Shown in pieces: positions 1 through 6,914 of a stretch of DNA of 34,695 nt. The DNA comes from an uncultured bacterium (GTDB lineage: Bacteria > Cyanobacteriota > Vampirovibrionia > Gastranaerophilales > Gastranaerophilaceae), in NCBI GenBank assembly GCA_902796925.1, contig CADBQW010000023.1:1-34695 (forward strand). The letters run 5' to 3'. Positions within the stretch are counted from its first letter, which is position 1. Each line of letters opens with the position of its first letter. The notes beneath the pieces are model-generated. The model did not search any database, was not told the origin of the DNA, and saw only the letters and a list, made by a program, of their open reading frames with translations. Made by a program: the position numbers and the translations under genes.

Positions 1-7
1 CGAGAGG

Positions 8-39
8 GGTAGCGCACCTGAGCGGAACGAATGTTCCGC
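8..39. repeat. tRNA-like D-arm fragment plus perfect hairpin at window edge
   Basis: The 11-mer GGTAGCGCACC at 8-18 recurs exactly inside the D-arm of the tRNA-Pro at 77-87. It is followed by a perfect 7-bp stem with a GAAT loop: GCGGAAC at 22-28 and GTTCCGC at 33-39. The stretch does not fold as a complete tRNA, because no matching T-arm follows. It could be a tRNA-derived scar or an intergenic palindrome. The upstream context lies outside the window. Confidence 0.4.
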
Positions 40-58
40 GATTAAAAACTCAATACTT

Positions 59-132
59 CGGGATGTAGCGCAGCTTGGTAGCGCACCACGTTCGGGACGT
101 GGGGGTCGCAAGTTCAAATCTTGTCATCCCGA
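59..132 (+). tRNA. tRNA-Pro (anticodon CGG)
   Basis: A full cloverleaf can be drawn. The acceptor CGGGATG (59-65) pairs with CATCCCG (125-131), with discriminator A132. The D-arm is GCGC..GCGC, the anticodon stem is CCACG/CGTGG with loop TTCGGGA (anticodon CGG), and the T-loop is TTCAAAT. CCA is not encoded. It lies 16 bases upstream of aroK on the same strand, so co-transcription is possible. Confidence is high because all four stems pair. Confidence 0.95.
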
Positions 133-148
133 TTTTTAAAGAGGGCTA

Positions 149-661
149 ATGGGACAAGGGAATATAATTTTAATCGGCATGATGGGGAGTGGCAAAACGA
201 CGGTTGCCAAGGAGCTTTCACAAGTTTTGTACGGATATAACCTTATCGACATAGATAATGAAATCGAAAAATCTTCCAACAAGAAAATATCTGAAATTTT
301 TTTGAGATTTGGAGAAAAGCATTTTCGCATATTGGAAGAAGATAAGATAAAATTGTTCTGTAAAAAATCAAAACAAATAATATCAATAGGAGGGGGAGCC
401 TTTGAGAACCCGGAGAACAGAGATGTACTGTTAAATTGCGGAAAAGTGATTTACCTCAAATCATCACCTGAGGAAATATATAAAAGAATCAAAAATGAGT
501 TTCATCGGCCCTTGCTTAAGAAGAATTTTTCTGTGGAAAGAATATCAGAAATAATAAAAGCACGCGAGTCAAATTATAAAAAAGCACATATAACGATTGA
601 CACAGATGGCAAAAGTCCTTATGATGTGGTAAAAGAAATTTGTGGGGTTATAAATGGCTGA
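149..661 (+). CDS. aroK: Shikimate kinase
   Basis: The cytoplasmic enzyme phosphorylates shikimate with ATP, the fifth step toward chorismate. The 170-residue length is typical of the family. Visible motifs are a Walker A loop GMMGSGKTT (residues 10-18), the substrate-binding Asp in LIDIDNEIE (about 34), the GGGAF loop (about 80), the arginine in HRPLL, and the lid/adenine-binding segment KARESNYKKA near the C-terminus. The ATG is preceded by AGAGGG. The last 8 bases overlap the start of aroB, which predicts translational coupling. The product call is secure; aroK and aroL are not distinguished by sequence alone. Confidence 0.95.
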   Translation: MGQGNIILIGMMGSGKTTVAKELSQVLYGYNLIDIDNEIEKSSNKKISEIFLRFGEKHFRILEEDKIKLFCKKSKQIISIGGGAFENPENRDVLLNCGKVIYLKSSPEEIYKRIKNEFHRPLLKKNFSVERISEIIKARESNYKKAHITIDTDGKSPYDVVKEICGVING

Positions 662-1721
662 GATTTCTATCAATATTAACTCAAAAGAATTGAATTATCC
701 AATTTTTGTTGATAATGAAGAAATTGAATATATTAAAACAAAAATTAAAACTTTTATAGGCAGCAAAAAATACGTTGTAATTTTTAGTGAAAAAGTTTAT
801 AAGTTATACGGAAAAATTTTAGATTTTGGCAAATCGTCAATTCTTGTGATAAAAGATGGGGAACAAAACAAAAATTTAAAGAATTTGCAAAAGATTATGA
901 AATTTTTGTTTGAGAATGATTTAACAAGGCATGATTATGTTATCGCTTTAGGAGGCGGAGTTATAGGTGACATGGTAGGTCTGGCTTCGTCATTATATAT
1001 GAGAGGAATTCATTTAATCCAAATTCCGACGACCCTGTTATCAATGGTTGATAGTTCTGTTGGGGGTAAAACCGCAATAGACACAAAGTATGGAAAAAAT
1101 TTGATTGGAACATTTTATCAACCGGACTGTGTAATCGTAAACACAAATTTCATAAAAACTTTGGATGAAAAGCAGTATAAATCAGGCCTCGGGGAGGTTT
1201 TGAAATATGGGTTCATAGAAAAAAGTTGTGAAAATAATGAAGATTTTTCCTTGCTGAATCTCTTATACGAAAAATCGGTGGAAATTTTGAATCGTGAAAA
1301 TGATATTTTATGTGACATAATTATAAAATGCATAAATTTAAAAAAGTCTGTTGTTGAAAAAGATGAAAAAGAATCCGGATTAAGGCGTGTTCTAAATTTT
1401 GGTCATACATATGGTCATGCTATTGAAACGCTTACAAAATACAATAAATACACTCATGGACAGGCAGTAGTTGAGGGAATTCTTTTTGCATTTAAAATTT
1501 CAGATGCGGATGAAAGTTACAAATTCTTTGCAAAAGATTTAATAGAAAAATATGGTTTTATAAGATTGAAAGAATATCCATTTGAGAAAATTTATTCCAT
1601 AATGCTAAAAGATAAAAAGGTGGTTGATGGGAAAGTTGCATTTGTTTTGCCAACAACCTTTTCGATGGTAGATATAATACAGTTGTCAAGCGAGGACTTT
1701 AATCGCAGGATTGGAAAATAA
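654..1721 (+). CDS. aroB: 3-dehydroquinate synthase
   Basis: This NAD- and Zn/Co-dependent enzyme converts DAHP to 3-dehydroquinate, the second shikimate-pathway step. The 355 residues match the family length. The NAD-binding GGGVIGD (about 100-106), IPTTLLSMVDSSVGGKTAID, the metal-ligand GLGEVLKYG, and the two metal histidine segments FGHTYGHAIET and THGQAVVEG are all present in the right order. The start ATG overlaps the aroK stop by 8 bases, so the two form a translationally coupled pair. No other aro gene is in the window. Confidence 0.96.
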   Translation: MAEISININSKELNYPIFVDNEEIEYIKTKIKTFIGSKKYVVIFSEKVYKLYGKILDFGKSSILVIKDGEQNKNLKNLQKIMKFLFENDLTRHDYVIALGGGVIGDMVGLASSLYMRGIHLIQIPTTLLSMVDSSVGGKTAIDTKYGKNLIGTFYQPDCVIVNTNFIKTLDEKQYKSGLGEVLKYGFIEKSCENNEDFSLLNLLYEKSVEILNRENDILCDIIIKCINLKKSVVEKDEKESGLRRVLNFGHTYGHAIETLTKYNKYTHGQAVVEGILFAFKISDADESYKFFAKDLIEKYGFIRLKEYPFEKIYSIMLKDKKVVDGKVAFVLPTTFSMVDIIQLSSEDFNRRIGK

Positions 1722-1728
1722 ATGATTT

Positions 1729-1747
1729 TATGATAACATCGTGTTAT
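1729..1747 (+). promoter_or_regulatory. -10-like box and start-codon palindrome of the TonB-like gene
   Basis: A TATGAT hexamer (1729-1734) runs into a perfect inverted repeat, ATAACA (1733-1738) - TCG - TGTTAT (1742-1747), which covers the first two bases of the ATG at 1746. There is no ribosome-binding purine tract. If TATGAT is the -10 box, the transcript would start about 4 bases before the ATG, making it nearly leaderless. The dyad could be an operator or a start-codon hairpin. No good -35 box is visible. Confidence 0.35.
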
Positions 1748-2750
1748 GAAATATATCTGTAAGGATTGTGGGAAAGAATACACTCGAGAGGTTAGTTATT
1801 GCATATGTGGCAATAATAGTTTTGATATTGTAGAAGTTTCTGTAGATATTTCAGAGGTAACTGAAGAAACAACCTATAAAAAACCAATTGACAGAGGGCT
1901 TTTTCTTTCTTGGGCAATTTTTGTAACTTGTTTAATATTATCTATAATAGTAGTATTTATTCCGGTTAACAGTAGATCAAATATTACTCAAAACAGTACG
2001 TCAAAAATTTCTGTATCAAAAGAACAAATTCCGGATATTGATACATTTTGGAAAAGTACACCACCAAATACGGCAGTCTCAAAAGAGACAACTGATTTAA
2101 AATCTGACAAAAACATCATTAAACGTGCAATGGATTTTGAGGAACCGGCTTTTGTTAAAGATCTCTTTAATAAGGGAAAAACCGGAAGTACTGTCAAGTC
2201 TTCCTCAACACAACAAAAACCTCAGAATGTAAAAAAGGTTTCCCAAGCGCCAAAACCTGCATCAAATTTTAAACCTTCAACAAATTCAAATATGCAAACT
2301 CCAAAGTCAAACGAAACAAAACAAAATTTAATAGAACCAAAACAGAATCCTAATTCAAATAAAAATAAACAAGAAAAGCCTGCGCAAACTGTAAATAAAC
2401 CCGTCTCTGATTCAGTTGTTGGGAAACAACCTTCCCCGATACAAGAATTCAACATCAAAGCAACAGCCAATTATGAATCATCACTTCTTAGGCAGTTGTA
2501 CTCAAAATTTGTAGTAGGGGGACTTTCCGGTAACGGAAGTTGCGTAGTTTCTTTTTATGTCGACAGCAACGGAAAATTGTCGGATAGAAAATTTGAAAAA
2601 CTGTCCGATAATAAGCCGTTGAATGATGCCGTTTATTACATGATGATGAGTACATCAACATATACCCCGCCTCCAAATGGTTATTATAAAAGAACATTAA
2701 AAGTTCAAGTAACATATAAAAATGGTGAATATTCAATAGGGTATATTTAA
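1746..2750 (+). CDS. Zinc-ribbon / single-TM / TonB C-terminal-like protein
   Basis: This is a 334-residue protein with three parts. An N-terminal cytoplasmic zinc-ribbon has cysteines at 5, 8, 19 and 21 (CxxC...CxC). One membrane helix spans about 51-73. A long Pro/Lys/Asn/Gln-rich linker (about 95-235) leads to a C-terminal domain of about 95 residues (about 240-334). That domain carries TonB_C-like features: the GNGSCVVSFYVDSNGK strand pair and a late TPPPNGYY segment. TonB-type domains normally span the periplasm and contact outer-membrane partners; here the cytoplasmic end is a zinc-ribbon instead of a short tail. No ExbB/ExbD lies nearby. The start lacks a Shine-Dalgarno site and sits on a palindrome (1733-1747). 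The domain reading is moderately sure; the function is unknown. Confidence 0.7.
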   Translation: MKYICKDCGKEYTREVSYCICGNNSFDIVEVSVDISEVTEETTYKKPIDRGLFLSWAIFVTCLILSIIVVFIPVNSRSNITQNSTSKISVSKEQIPDIDTFWKSTPPNTAVSKETTDLKSDKNIIKRAMDFEEPAFVKDLFNKGKTGSTVKSSSTQQKPQNVKKVSQAPKPASNFKPSTNSNMQTPKSNETKQNLIEPKQNPNSNKNKQEKPAQTVNKPVSDSVVGKQPSPIQEFNIKATANYESSLLRQLYSKFVVGGLSGNGSCVVSFYVDSNGKLSDRKFEKLSDNKPLNDAVYYMMMSTSTYTPPPNGYYKRTLKVQVTYKNGEYSIGYI

Positions 2751-2760
2751 AAAATACATC

Positions 2761-2789
2761 TTGACATCCTTTTTTGTGCAACGTATTAT
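2761..2789 (+). promoter_or_regulatory. Sigma-70-type promoter of tRNA-Cys
   Basis: A perfect -35 box TTGACA (2761-2766) is followed by a 17-bp spacer and TATTAT (2784-2789), one mismatch from consensus. Transcription would begin around 2796, about ten bases before the mature tRNA-Cys. This is the clearest consensus promoter in the window and fits a highly transcribed RNA gene. Confidence 0.85.
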
Positions 2790-2806
2790 GTAAAAGTATC
2801 GTCTAA

Positions 2807-2878
2807 GGCGACATGGCCAAGTGGTAAGGCAGAAGCCTGCAAAGCTTTTATCCCCCAGTTCGAATCTGGGTGTCGCCT
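2807..2878 (+). tRNA. tRNA-Cys (anticodon GCA)
   Basis: The acceptor GGCGACA (2807-2813) pairs with TGTCGCC (2871-2877), and U2878 is the discriminator, as expected for tRNA-Cys. The anticodon stem is GAAGC/GCTTT around loop CTGCAAA (anticodon GCA). The T-arm is CCCAG TTCGAAT CTGGG. CCA is not encoded. A small coding gene begins 32 bases downstream with its own ribosome site and may share the transcript. Confidence 0.96.
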
Positions 2879-2910
2879 TTTTAATTATTTTTTATAAGGA
2901 GTCTCTGTAT

Positions 2911-3108
2911 ATGGGTAAAATTTTTGGAATTTCTGATCTGCCGGTAACTACGTTTACAACACCGTTCGAACAACCTAAAATTGTAGCTCCTCGTGCTTAT
3001 TATTTAAAGAGTTTGACATATGAGCCAAAAAATGTAGTTCTTCAAAAGAAACCAAGTTTATTATCATATTTATTAGATAGATTAAAACACATCCATATAA
3101 GAAAATAG
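2911..3108 (+). CDS. Small unknown protein, 65 aa
   Basis: This is a 65-residue unrecognised protein beginning MGKIFGISDL and ending in a basic helix, LLDRLKHIHIRK. A longer reading from 2821 would overlap tRNA-Cys. The ATG at 2911 has AAGGAG about 9 bases upstream, so I use that start. No signal peptide or membrane helix is seen. It lies just behind tRNA-Cys and ends about 30 bases before a strong stem-loop (3136-3175). It is a plausible lineage-restricted small gene of unknown function. Confidence 0.6.
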   Translation: MGKIFGISDLPVTTFTTPFEQPKIVAPRAYYLKSLTYEPKNVVLQKKPSLLSYLLDRLKHIHIRK

Positions 3109-3135
3109 TTTTTTTGGGGAGGAAATTTGGAAAGT

Positions 3136-3175
3136 AAAACAGGCAAAGATGCTCGTTGCATGCTATGCCTGTTTT
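3136..3175. terminator. Stem-loop terminator between convergent small genes
   Basis: AAAACAGGCA (3136-3145) and TGCCTGTTTT (3166-3175) form a perfect 10-bp stem. A smaller ATGC/GCAT stem lies inside the 20-base loop. The arms begin with A-runs and end with T-runs, so the structure can work as a Rho-independent terminator in both directions. It sits between the stop of the plus-strand gene ending 3108 and the minus-strand gene ending 3203. Confidence 0.8.
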
Positions 3176-3202
3176 GCGTTGCCGGCATGATATATCAACT
3201 TG

Positions 3203-3472
3203 TTAAAATGCTTGAAAAGCTTCGCAAACTTTTGTATTTAGCTGATTAAACATAACCTCAAGAGGTTCAATAATTAAATCGTGTTCCAGAGCCGTTATCA
3301 TTTTTTTTGACAAATCTAATGTCTCCGAAATATTGTCAATACAAGCACTCGTAATGTCTGCAATATACCCGCTCTCCGATAAAAGTTTTTCATTAATATC
3401 AAGCTCTTGAATAAAATTATTGTTCATTACAACAATATCATTAACCTTAGACGATTCGTTTAAAATATCCAT
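3203..3472 (-). CDS. Small acidic unknown protein, 89 aa
   Basis: This is an 89-residue, mostly helical acidic protein with no recognised domain, signal peptide or membrane segment. The start is supported by GGAGGT 5 bases before the ATG. It is monocistronic: the bidirectional stem-loop at 3136-3175 lies after its stop and a 420-bp non-coding spacer precedes it. Its helical pattern (repeated ISETLDLSKKM-like segments) could suit a small partner or chaperone protein, but that is only a guess. Confidence 0.6.
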   Translation of the reverse strand: MDILNESSKVNDIVVMNNNFIQELDINEKLLSESGYIADITSACIDNISETLDLSKKMITALEHDLIIEPLEVMFNQLNTKVCEAFQAF

Positions 3473-3891
3473 TTATACCTCCGACTTAAAATATTCATAT
3501 TATTTATATCGGCTATTTAAATAAAAACCTTTAATAAAATATTCACATTATTACAAAAAATTAACATTAAAACCAGAAAATAAAAATAAGAGGTTACATA
3601 AAGGCTCACCCCCGGGGTGAGGGTAACACATAATGGAGATAAGTTCGCCATTCAGGGTGGGGAAATTCGAGGATTTCAAAGTATTGAAATTAAGTCGGTA
3701 TGGTAGACTTCAGTCTACCGAAAATGTTTAGTTGACTAAAGTTTACGTGCTAAGTGTTGCGTTTAATAGAATAATTCACCAAATAGTATATATTAAGAAT
3801 TGTAACGGTTTTATCTTTTGTTGAAATTCGATAATCTTAGAAAACTTTATATAAGTAAGAGCACAATTAACAAATAAGAAGGAGATAAGAT
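3473..3891. repeat. 420-bp non-coding spacer with a cluster of four palindromes
   Basis: No gene is seen here. Four short hairpins lie within 140 bases: CTCACCCC/GGGGTGAG (3605-3621, 1-base loop), ATTTCAA/TTGAAAT (3673-3690), GGTAGACT-TC-AGTCTACC (3702-3719) and TTTAGT-TG-ACTAAA (3727-3740). The third has the same core and loop as a palindrome at 33967-33984 but different arms. The first is very GC-rich compared with the surrounding DNA. They look like REP-type intergenic palindromes, not terminators, because T-runs do not follow them. The right end carries the promoter region and the GAAGGAGAT ribosome site of the 3892 gene. Confidence 0.7.
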
Positions 3892-4218
3892 ATGTCATTT
3901 TTGGCTATTGATTCGCAAAAAGCATTGTTTACGATGCAGAAAAACCAGTTGCAGTTTGAAAAGTCTATTATTGCAAGCAGAACCTTGGTTATTACACGAG
4001 AGATGGCAGAATTGTCTGAATCTGCAGGTGATGACTACGATTATGAAAACGATCCGGTTTATAAACAATTGGAGCAAACAGAAATCTACTACCAAACGAG
4101 AAGTGATAACTTAGATTCTCAAATAACACTTTTAGACAATGCCTTAAGTAGTCTGAAAACGCTCGTTAACAATAATATTAAAAGTACCTGTCAACTCAAT
4201 TTGGCCGGCGGGTCATAA
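3892..4218 (+). CDS. Small helical unknown protein, 108 aa
   Basis: This is a 108-residue unrecognised protein. The N-terminal half is Gln/Lys-rich helix (SQKALFTMQKNQLQFEKS). An acidic, tyrosine-rich stretch (GDDYDYENDPVY, about 46-57) follows, then a second helix (about 60-95) with coiled-coil-like heptads. The start is excellent: AAGGAGAT precedes the ATG by 6 bases. There is no signal peptide. The last 6 bases overlap the 3' end of folD, which converges on it. The hairpin-shaped architecture resembles small secreted or filament-like helical proteins, but no family can be named. Confidence 0.7.
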   Translation: MSFLAIDSQKALFTMQKNQLQFEKSIIASRTLVITREMAELSESAGDDYDYENDPVYKQLEQTEIYYQTRSDNLDSQITLLDNALSSLKTLVNNNIKSTCQLNLAGGS

Positions 4219-5061
4219 TCTTGAAGATTTATTATACAATTCCAAGGTGTTGGACATTAAAGAGGCTATTGTCATCGGTCCGACACCACCCGGTACGGGT
4301 GTTATAAAATCAGCATTAGATTTTACTTTACCAAAATCCACATCCCCTGTTGTCTGGTCATTTTCATCTTTGAATATTCCGACATCAATGACAACACAAC
4401 CCGATTTTATCATATTTTCCCCTATTAATTTTTTTCCTACTGCGGATATCAATATATCGGCAGTTTTTGTTATGTTTGATAAACTTTCCGTTTTGCTATG
4501 GCAAACGGTAACTGTCGCGTTACGATTCAATAACATTTGAGCAAGCGGCCTTCCCACCAAATCGGAGCGACCTATTACCACGGCGTGTTTACCTTCAATT
4601 TTAATATTATTTTCATCAAGAATTTTTATAACACCCTTTGGCGTACAAGGATAAACAAAAGGTGTACCTCCGGAATATAATTTCATTTTGTTGTAGTCTG
4701 TCAGTCCGTCAACATCTTTTTGCGGAGAAATCGCATTAATTACTTTATATTTGTTAATATGCTCCGGCAGGGGTAATTGCACAAGAATCGCTGTTACACT
4801 TTTATCTTCATTAAATTCCTTTATTTTTTTTATAATTGCATCTTCGCTTACAGAGTTATTGAAAGTATGAACATATGACCGGATTCCTATTTTATCCGCA
4901 AACTTTCTTTTGTTATTTACGTAAATTTTACTTGCAGGGTCATCTCCAACAAGAATAACATCAAGTCTTGGTCGTTTTGAATAGTCAAAATTTGCAATCT
5001 TCAGCCTTAATTCATTCAGAATCTTATCTCTTAATTTTTTACCATCAAATATAATCGTCAC
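4213..5061 (-). CDS. folD: Bifunctional methylene-THF dehydrogenase / methenyl-THF cyclohydrolase
   Basis: The enzyme interconverts 5,10-methylene-THF, 5,10-methenyl-THF and 10-formyl-THF in the cytoplasm. The 282-residue length is standard. Signature segments are KIYVNNKRK (catalytic Tyr/Lys pair), VQLPLPEHI, KDVDGLT, the NADP-site GRSDLVGRPLA, CHSKT, and the C-terminal PVPGGVGPMT. It starts with GTG, 3 bases after the stop of the CooC-like gene. That makes it the last gene of the rplI - methyltransferase - CooC-like - folD operon. The context links it to one-carbon supply for the upstream methyltransferase. Confidence 0.96.
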   Translation of the reverse strand: MTIIFDGKKLRDKILNELRLKIANFDYSKRPRLDVILVGDDPASKIYVNNKRKFADKIGIRSYVHTFNNSVSEDAIIKKIKEFNEDKSVTAILVQLPLPEHINKYKVINAISPQKDVDGLTDYNKMKLYSGGTPFVYPCTPKGVIKILDENNIKIEGKHAVVIGRSDLVGRPLAQMLLNRNATVTVCHSKTESLSNITKTADILISAVGKKLIGENMIKSGCVVIDVGIFKDENDQTTGDVDFGKVKSNADFITPVPGGVGPMTIASLMSNTLELYNKSSRL

Positions 5062-5064
5062 TTG

Positions 5065-5817
5065 TTACTTTCCATTCTCTCCCTGAGGAAGATTTAATCT
5101 GAAATAGAATTGTTTTATTGAATCTTGAATTTTAGCGGAGTTTCTTGTCACAATTTCAATATCTTTATCATAGGGAATTACACCCAAAACGTCAAGGTCA
5201 TATTTTTTGAGAATTTCCGATATTTTATACATTTCAGTGTTTTCTGCTTTATTTATAACAACCCCAAGTTGTCCGCCTGCTGCATATTTGGCGCTGAATT
5301 CTTCTATACGTTTTGCGAGATGTGCTGATTCTTCAGTTGGATTGGCCACAATCAGGGTCGTATCGATTTCAATGTCTACAAGTTGATTCAAATATTTTAA
5401 ATCAAATTCACAGTCGAAAATTACAATATCATATCGATTTATAAACTTTTTCACAGCATCATTAATTTGCCCTGTTATGGGACAACGACAATCCTTAGAG
5501 GGAACAAGCCAGGAAACAATTATGTCAACATTGTCATCAAGAGATACAACAATATCTTCAAGTGCCCACTCTACAAATTCCTGTTTGGACATATTTTCAG
5601 GAATTCCTGTTTTATATTCGTGTTTACCACTTCTGATTCCATATATAGTATTTCTAATATCGTGTCCAAAGCTATGTCCTAATTCACTTGTTAGATCATT
5701 GTCAAATAGAAGAATAGACTTTTCAGGAAACATTTCCTTAAAAATGTTCATAAAGGCTTTTGTTACAGTGGTTTTACCGCTGCCGCTTTTACCGGTTATA
5801 GCAAGTGTTGTTGTCAA
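5065..5817 (-). CDS. CooC-like P-loop ATPase (metal-insertion / CODH-ACS maturation type)
   Basis: This is a 250-residue MinD/CooC-type NTPase. It has a deviant Walker A GKSGSGKTT (residues 9-17, with the signature lysine K10 and catalytic K15), a Walker-B-like IVIFDCE (about 131-137), and ANPTEES and VVINKAE switch/base segments. Cysteines C110-R-C112 reproduce the CxC motif by which CooC dimers bind nickel or zinc. CooC proteins mature the nickel site of CO dehydrogenase/acetyl-CoA synthase. The start is TTG with AAGGAG 6 bases upstream, inside the end of the preceding gene. Neighbours are a core-MetE-like methyltransferase and folD, both companions of Wood-Ljungdahl genes, though no CODH or ACS gene is in the window. 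The family call is good; the client metalloenzyme is unknown. Confidence 0.85.
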   Translation of the reverse strand: MTTTLAITGKSGSGKTTVTKAFMNIFKEMFPEKSILLFDNDLTSELGHSFGHDIRNTIYGIRSGKHEYKTGIPENMSKQEFVEWALEDIVVSLDDNVDIIVSWLVPSKDCRCPITGQINDAVKKFINRYDIVIFDCEFDLKYLNQLVDIEIDTTLIVANPTEESAHLAKRIEEFSAKYAAGGQLGVVINKAENTEMYKISEILKKYDLDVLGVIPYDKDIEIVTRNSAKIQDSIKQFYFRLNLPQGENGK

Positions 5818-5820
5818 AAT

Positions 5821-6909
5821 CTACTCCTTATATATGTTTTTTAATTCTTCAGATAATTCTTTTGTTAATCTCATTGCCTTAACTGCAAGTTCTTCACTAA
5901 GATTACCGGCACCACAAGACGGTGTAACAATAGAATGATCAATTATAAGTTTCTCACTGATTCCCTTATCGGTCAAATATTTTACAGATTGTTTAAATTT
6001 TTTAACGGCATCATTTAGGGTCATTTTTTCCAGGTAGGAACTTTCTAATGTTGGTATTATACCCCATGCAATCCTACCGCCTGCTTGTAAAAATTTTTCA
6101 ACTTTTTCAGCGAAAATGCTTAAACTCATTGCAAAGCAGTATGCATCGAGATTAATTATATCAACACCGGCATCGATTGCAATTGTCCAATCACATTTTC
6201 CGCAGCAATGAATTGCACAAAGAGCGCCGGCTTTTTTAATTACCTGTACAATTTCACTTAACATAGAAATAACAACTTCCGGACTTATCGTTAAGAATGC
6301 AGATGTTCCTAACTGTGTGATAGATGGCTCATCTAAAAATATAATTGGTTTTGTGCTATTATTAGCCGTTTTTATCTGAGAAATTTGCCATAATGCTTTC
6401 AACGCCAAGATTTTAACTATAATTTCTCTTTGGGTTTCATCATAAATAGCTAAAAGTCCCGAATTATCTGCAAGTGATGTTGCCAATGTAAATGGGCCTA
6501 CAACTTGCCCTTTTGCATAATTCGGTTTCAATAACTTAATTAATTCAATAAAGCCATCAAATGTACTTGAATATTCTTTAGTTATTGCATAATTATTCAA
6601 TAACTCGATATTCATTGAATCGGATATTGACGAAGTAATTTGTTCCCAATCAGAAAAAAAAGTTTCTAATTTTTCATAAAAATTATCACTTTCATTATCG
6701 AAAAAAACTTGACCATCTTTATTAACGGAAAAAGAGGGCATCCCTTCCAGAAACTGGAGCATCATGTCCTCTTTTTTAGATTTTTTTGTCAATTGTGCCC
6801 AAAAAGGTATTGATGAAAAATATCTTTCAACTATATCCATAGCTACATCGGGCGAGGTTTGTGGGAGAGAACCTATAGCCATGCATTCAAGTTTTAGATT
6901 CTCCGGCAT
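5821..6909 (-). CDS. Core-MetE-like (UroD/cobalamin-independent methionine synthase family) methyltransferase
   Basis: This is a 362-residue TIM-barrel methyltransferase of the MetE-core/UroD superfamily, lacking the N-terminal folate half of true MetE. Candidate zinc ligands are H234, C236 (in IHCCGKCDW, 233-241) and C332 (in TPSCGAG). LDEPSITQLG (192-201), INLDAY (252-257) and AWGIIPT (281-287) are further family-typical segments. Core-MetE proteins transfer methyl groups from a methylated corrinoid protein, not from methyl-THF, to homocysteine; relatives sit beside acetyl-CoA-pathway genes. Here it lies 5 bases after rplI and 3 bases before the CooC-like gene. A methyl-corrinoid:acceptor methyltransferase other than methionine synthase is the main alternative. 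Confidence 0.82.
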   Translation of the reverse strand: MPENLKLECMAIGSLPQTSPDVAMDIVERYFSSIPFWAQLTKKSKKEDMMLQFLEGMPSFSVNKDGQVFFDNESDNFYEKLETFFSDWEQITSSISDSMNIELLNNYAITKEYSSTFDGFIELIKLLKPNYAKGQVVGPFTLATSLADNSGLLAIYDETQREIIVKILALKALWQISQIKTANNSTKPIIFLDEPSITQLGTSAFLTISPEVVISMLSEIVQVIKKAGALCAIHCCGKCDWTIAIDAGVDIINLDAYCFAMSLSIFAEKVEKFLQAGGRIAWGIIPTLESSYLEKMTLNDAVKKFKQSVKYLTDKGISEKLIIDHSIVTPSCGAGNLSEELAVKAMRLTKELSEELKNIYKE

Positions 6910-6914
6910 AACAC

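Noticed and set aside
2222-2470. Minus-strand open frame opposite the Pro/Lys linker of the TonB-like gene
   Set aside because: It is a shadow of a low-complexity region: Phe/Cys-rich, with no ribosome site.
2821-2910. Upstream extension of the 65-aa gene starting inside tRNA-Cys
   Set aside because: It overlaps the tRNA and lacks a ribosome site; the ATG at 2911 has AAGGAG at good spacing.
3605-3740. CRISPR-like array
   Set aside because: The four palindromes differ from each other and have irregular spacing; there are no equal repeats or spacers and no cas gene.
5477-5938. Plus-strand frame of 153 codons across the CooC-like gene
   Set aside because: It spans the CooC-like/MetE-like junction on the opposite strand, shows no domain and has no ribosome site; the minus-strand products have clear motifs.
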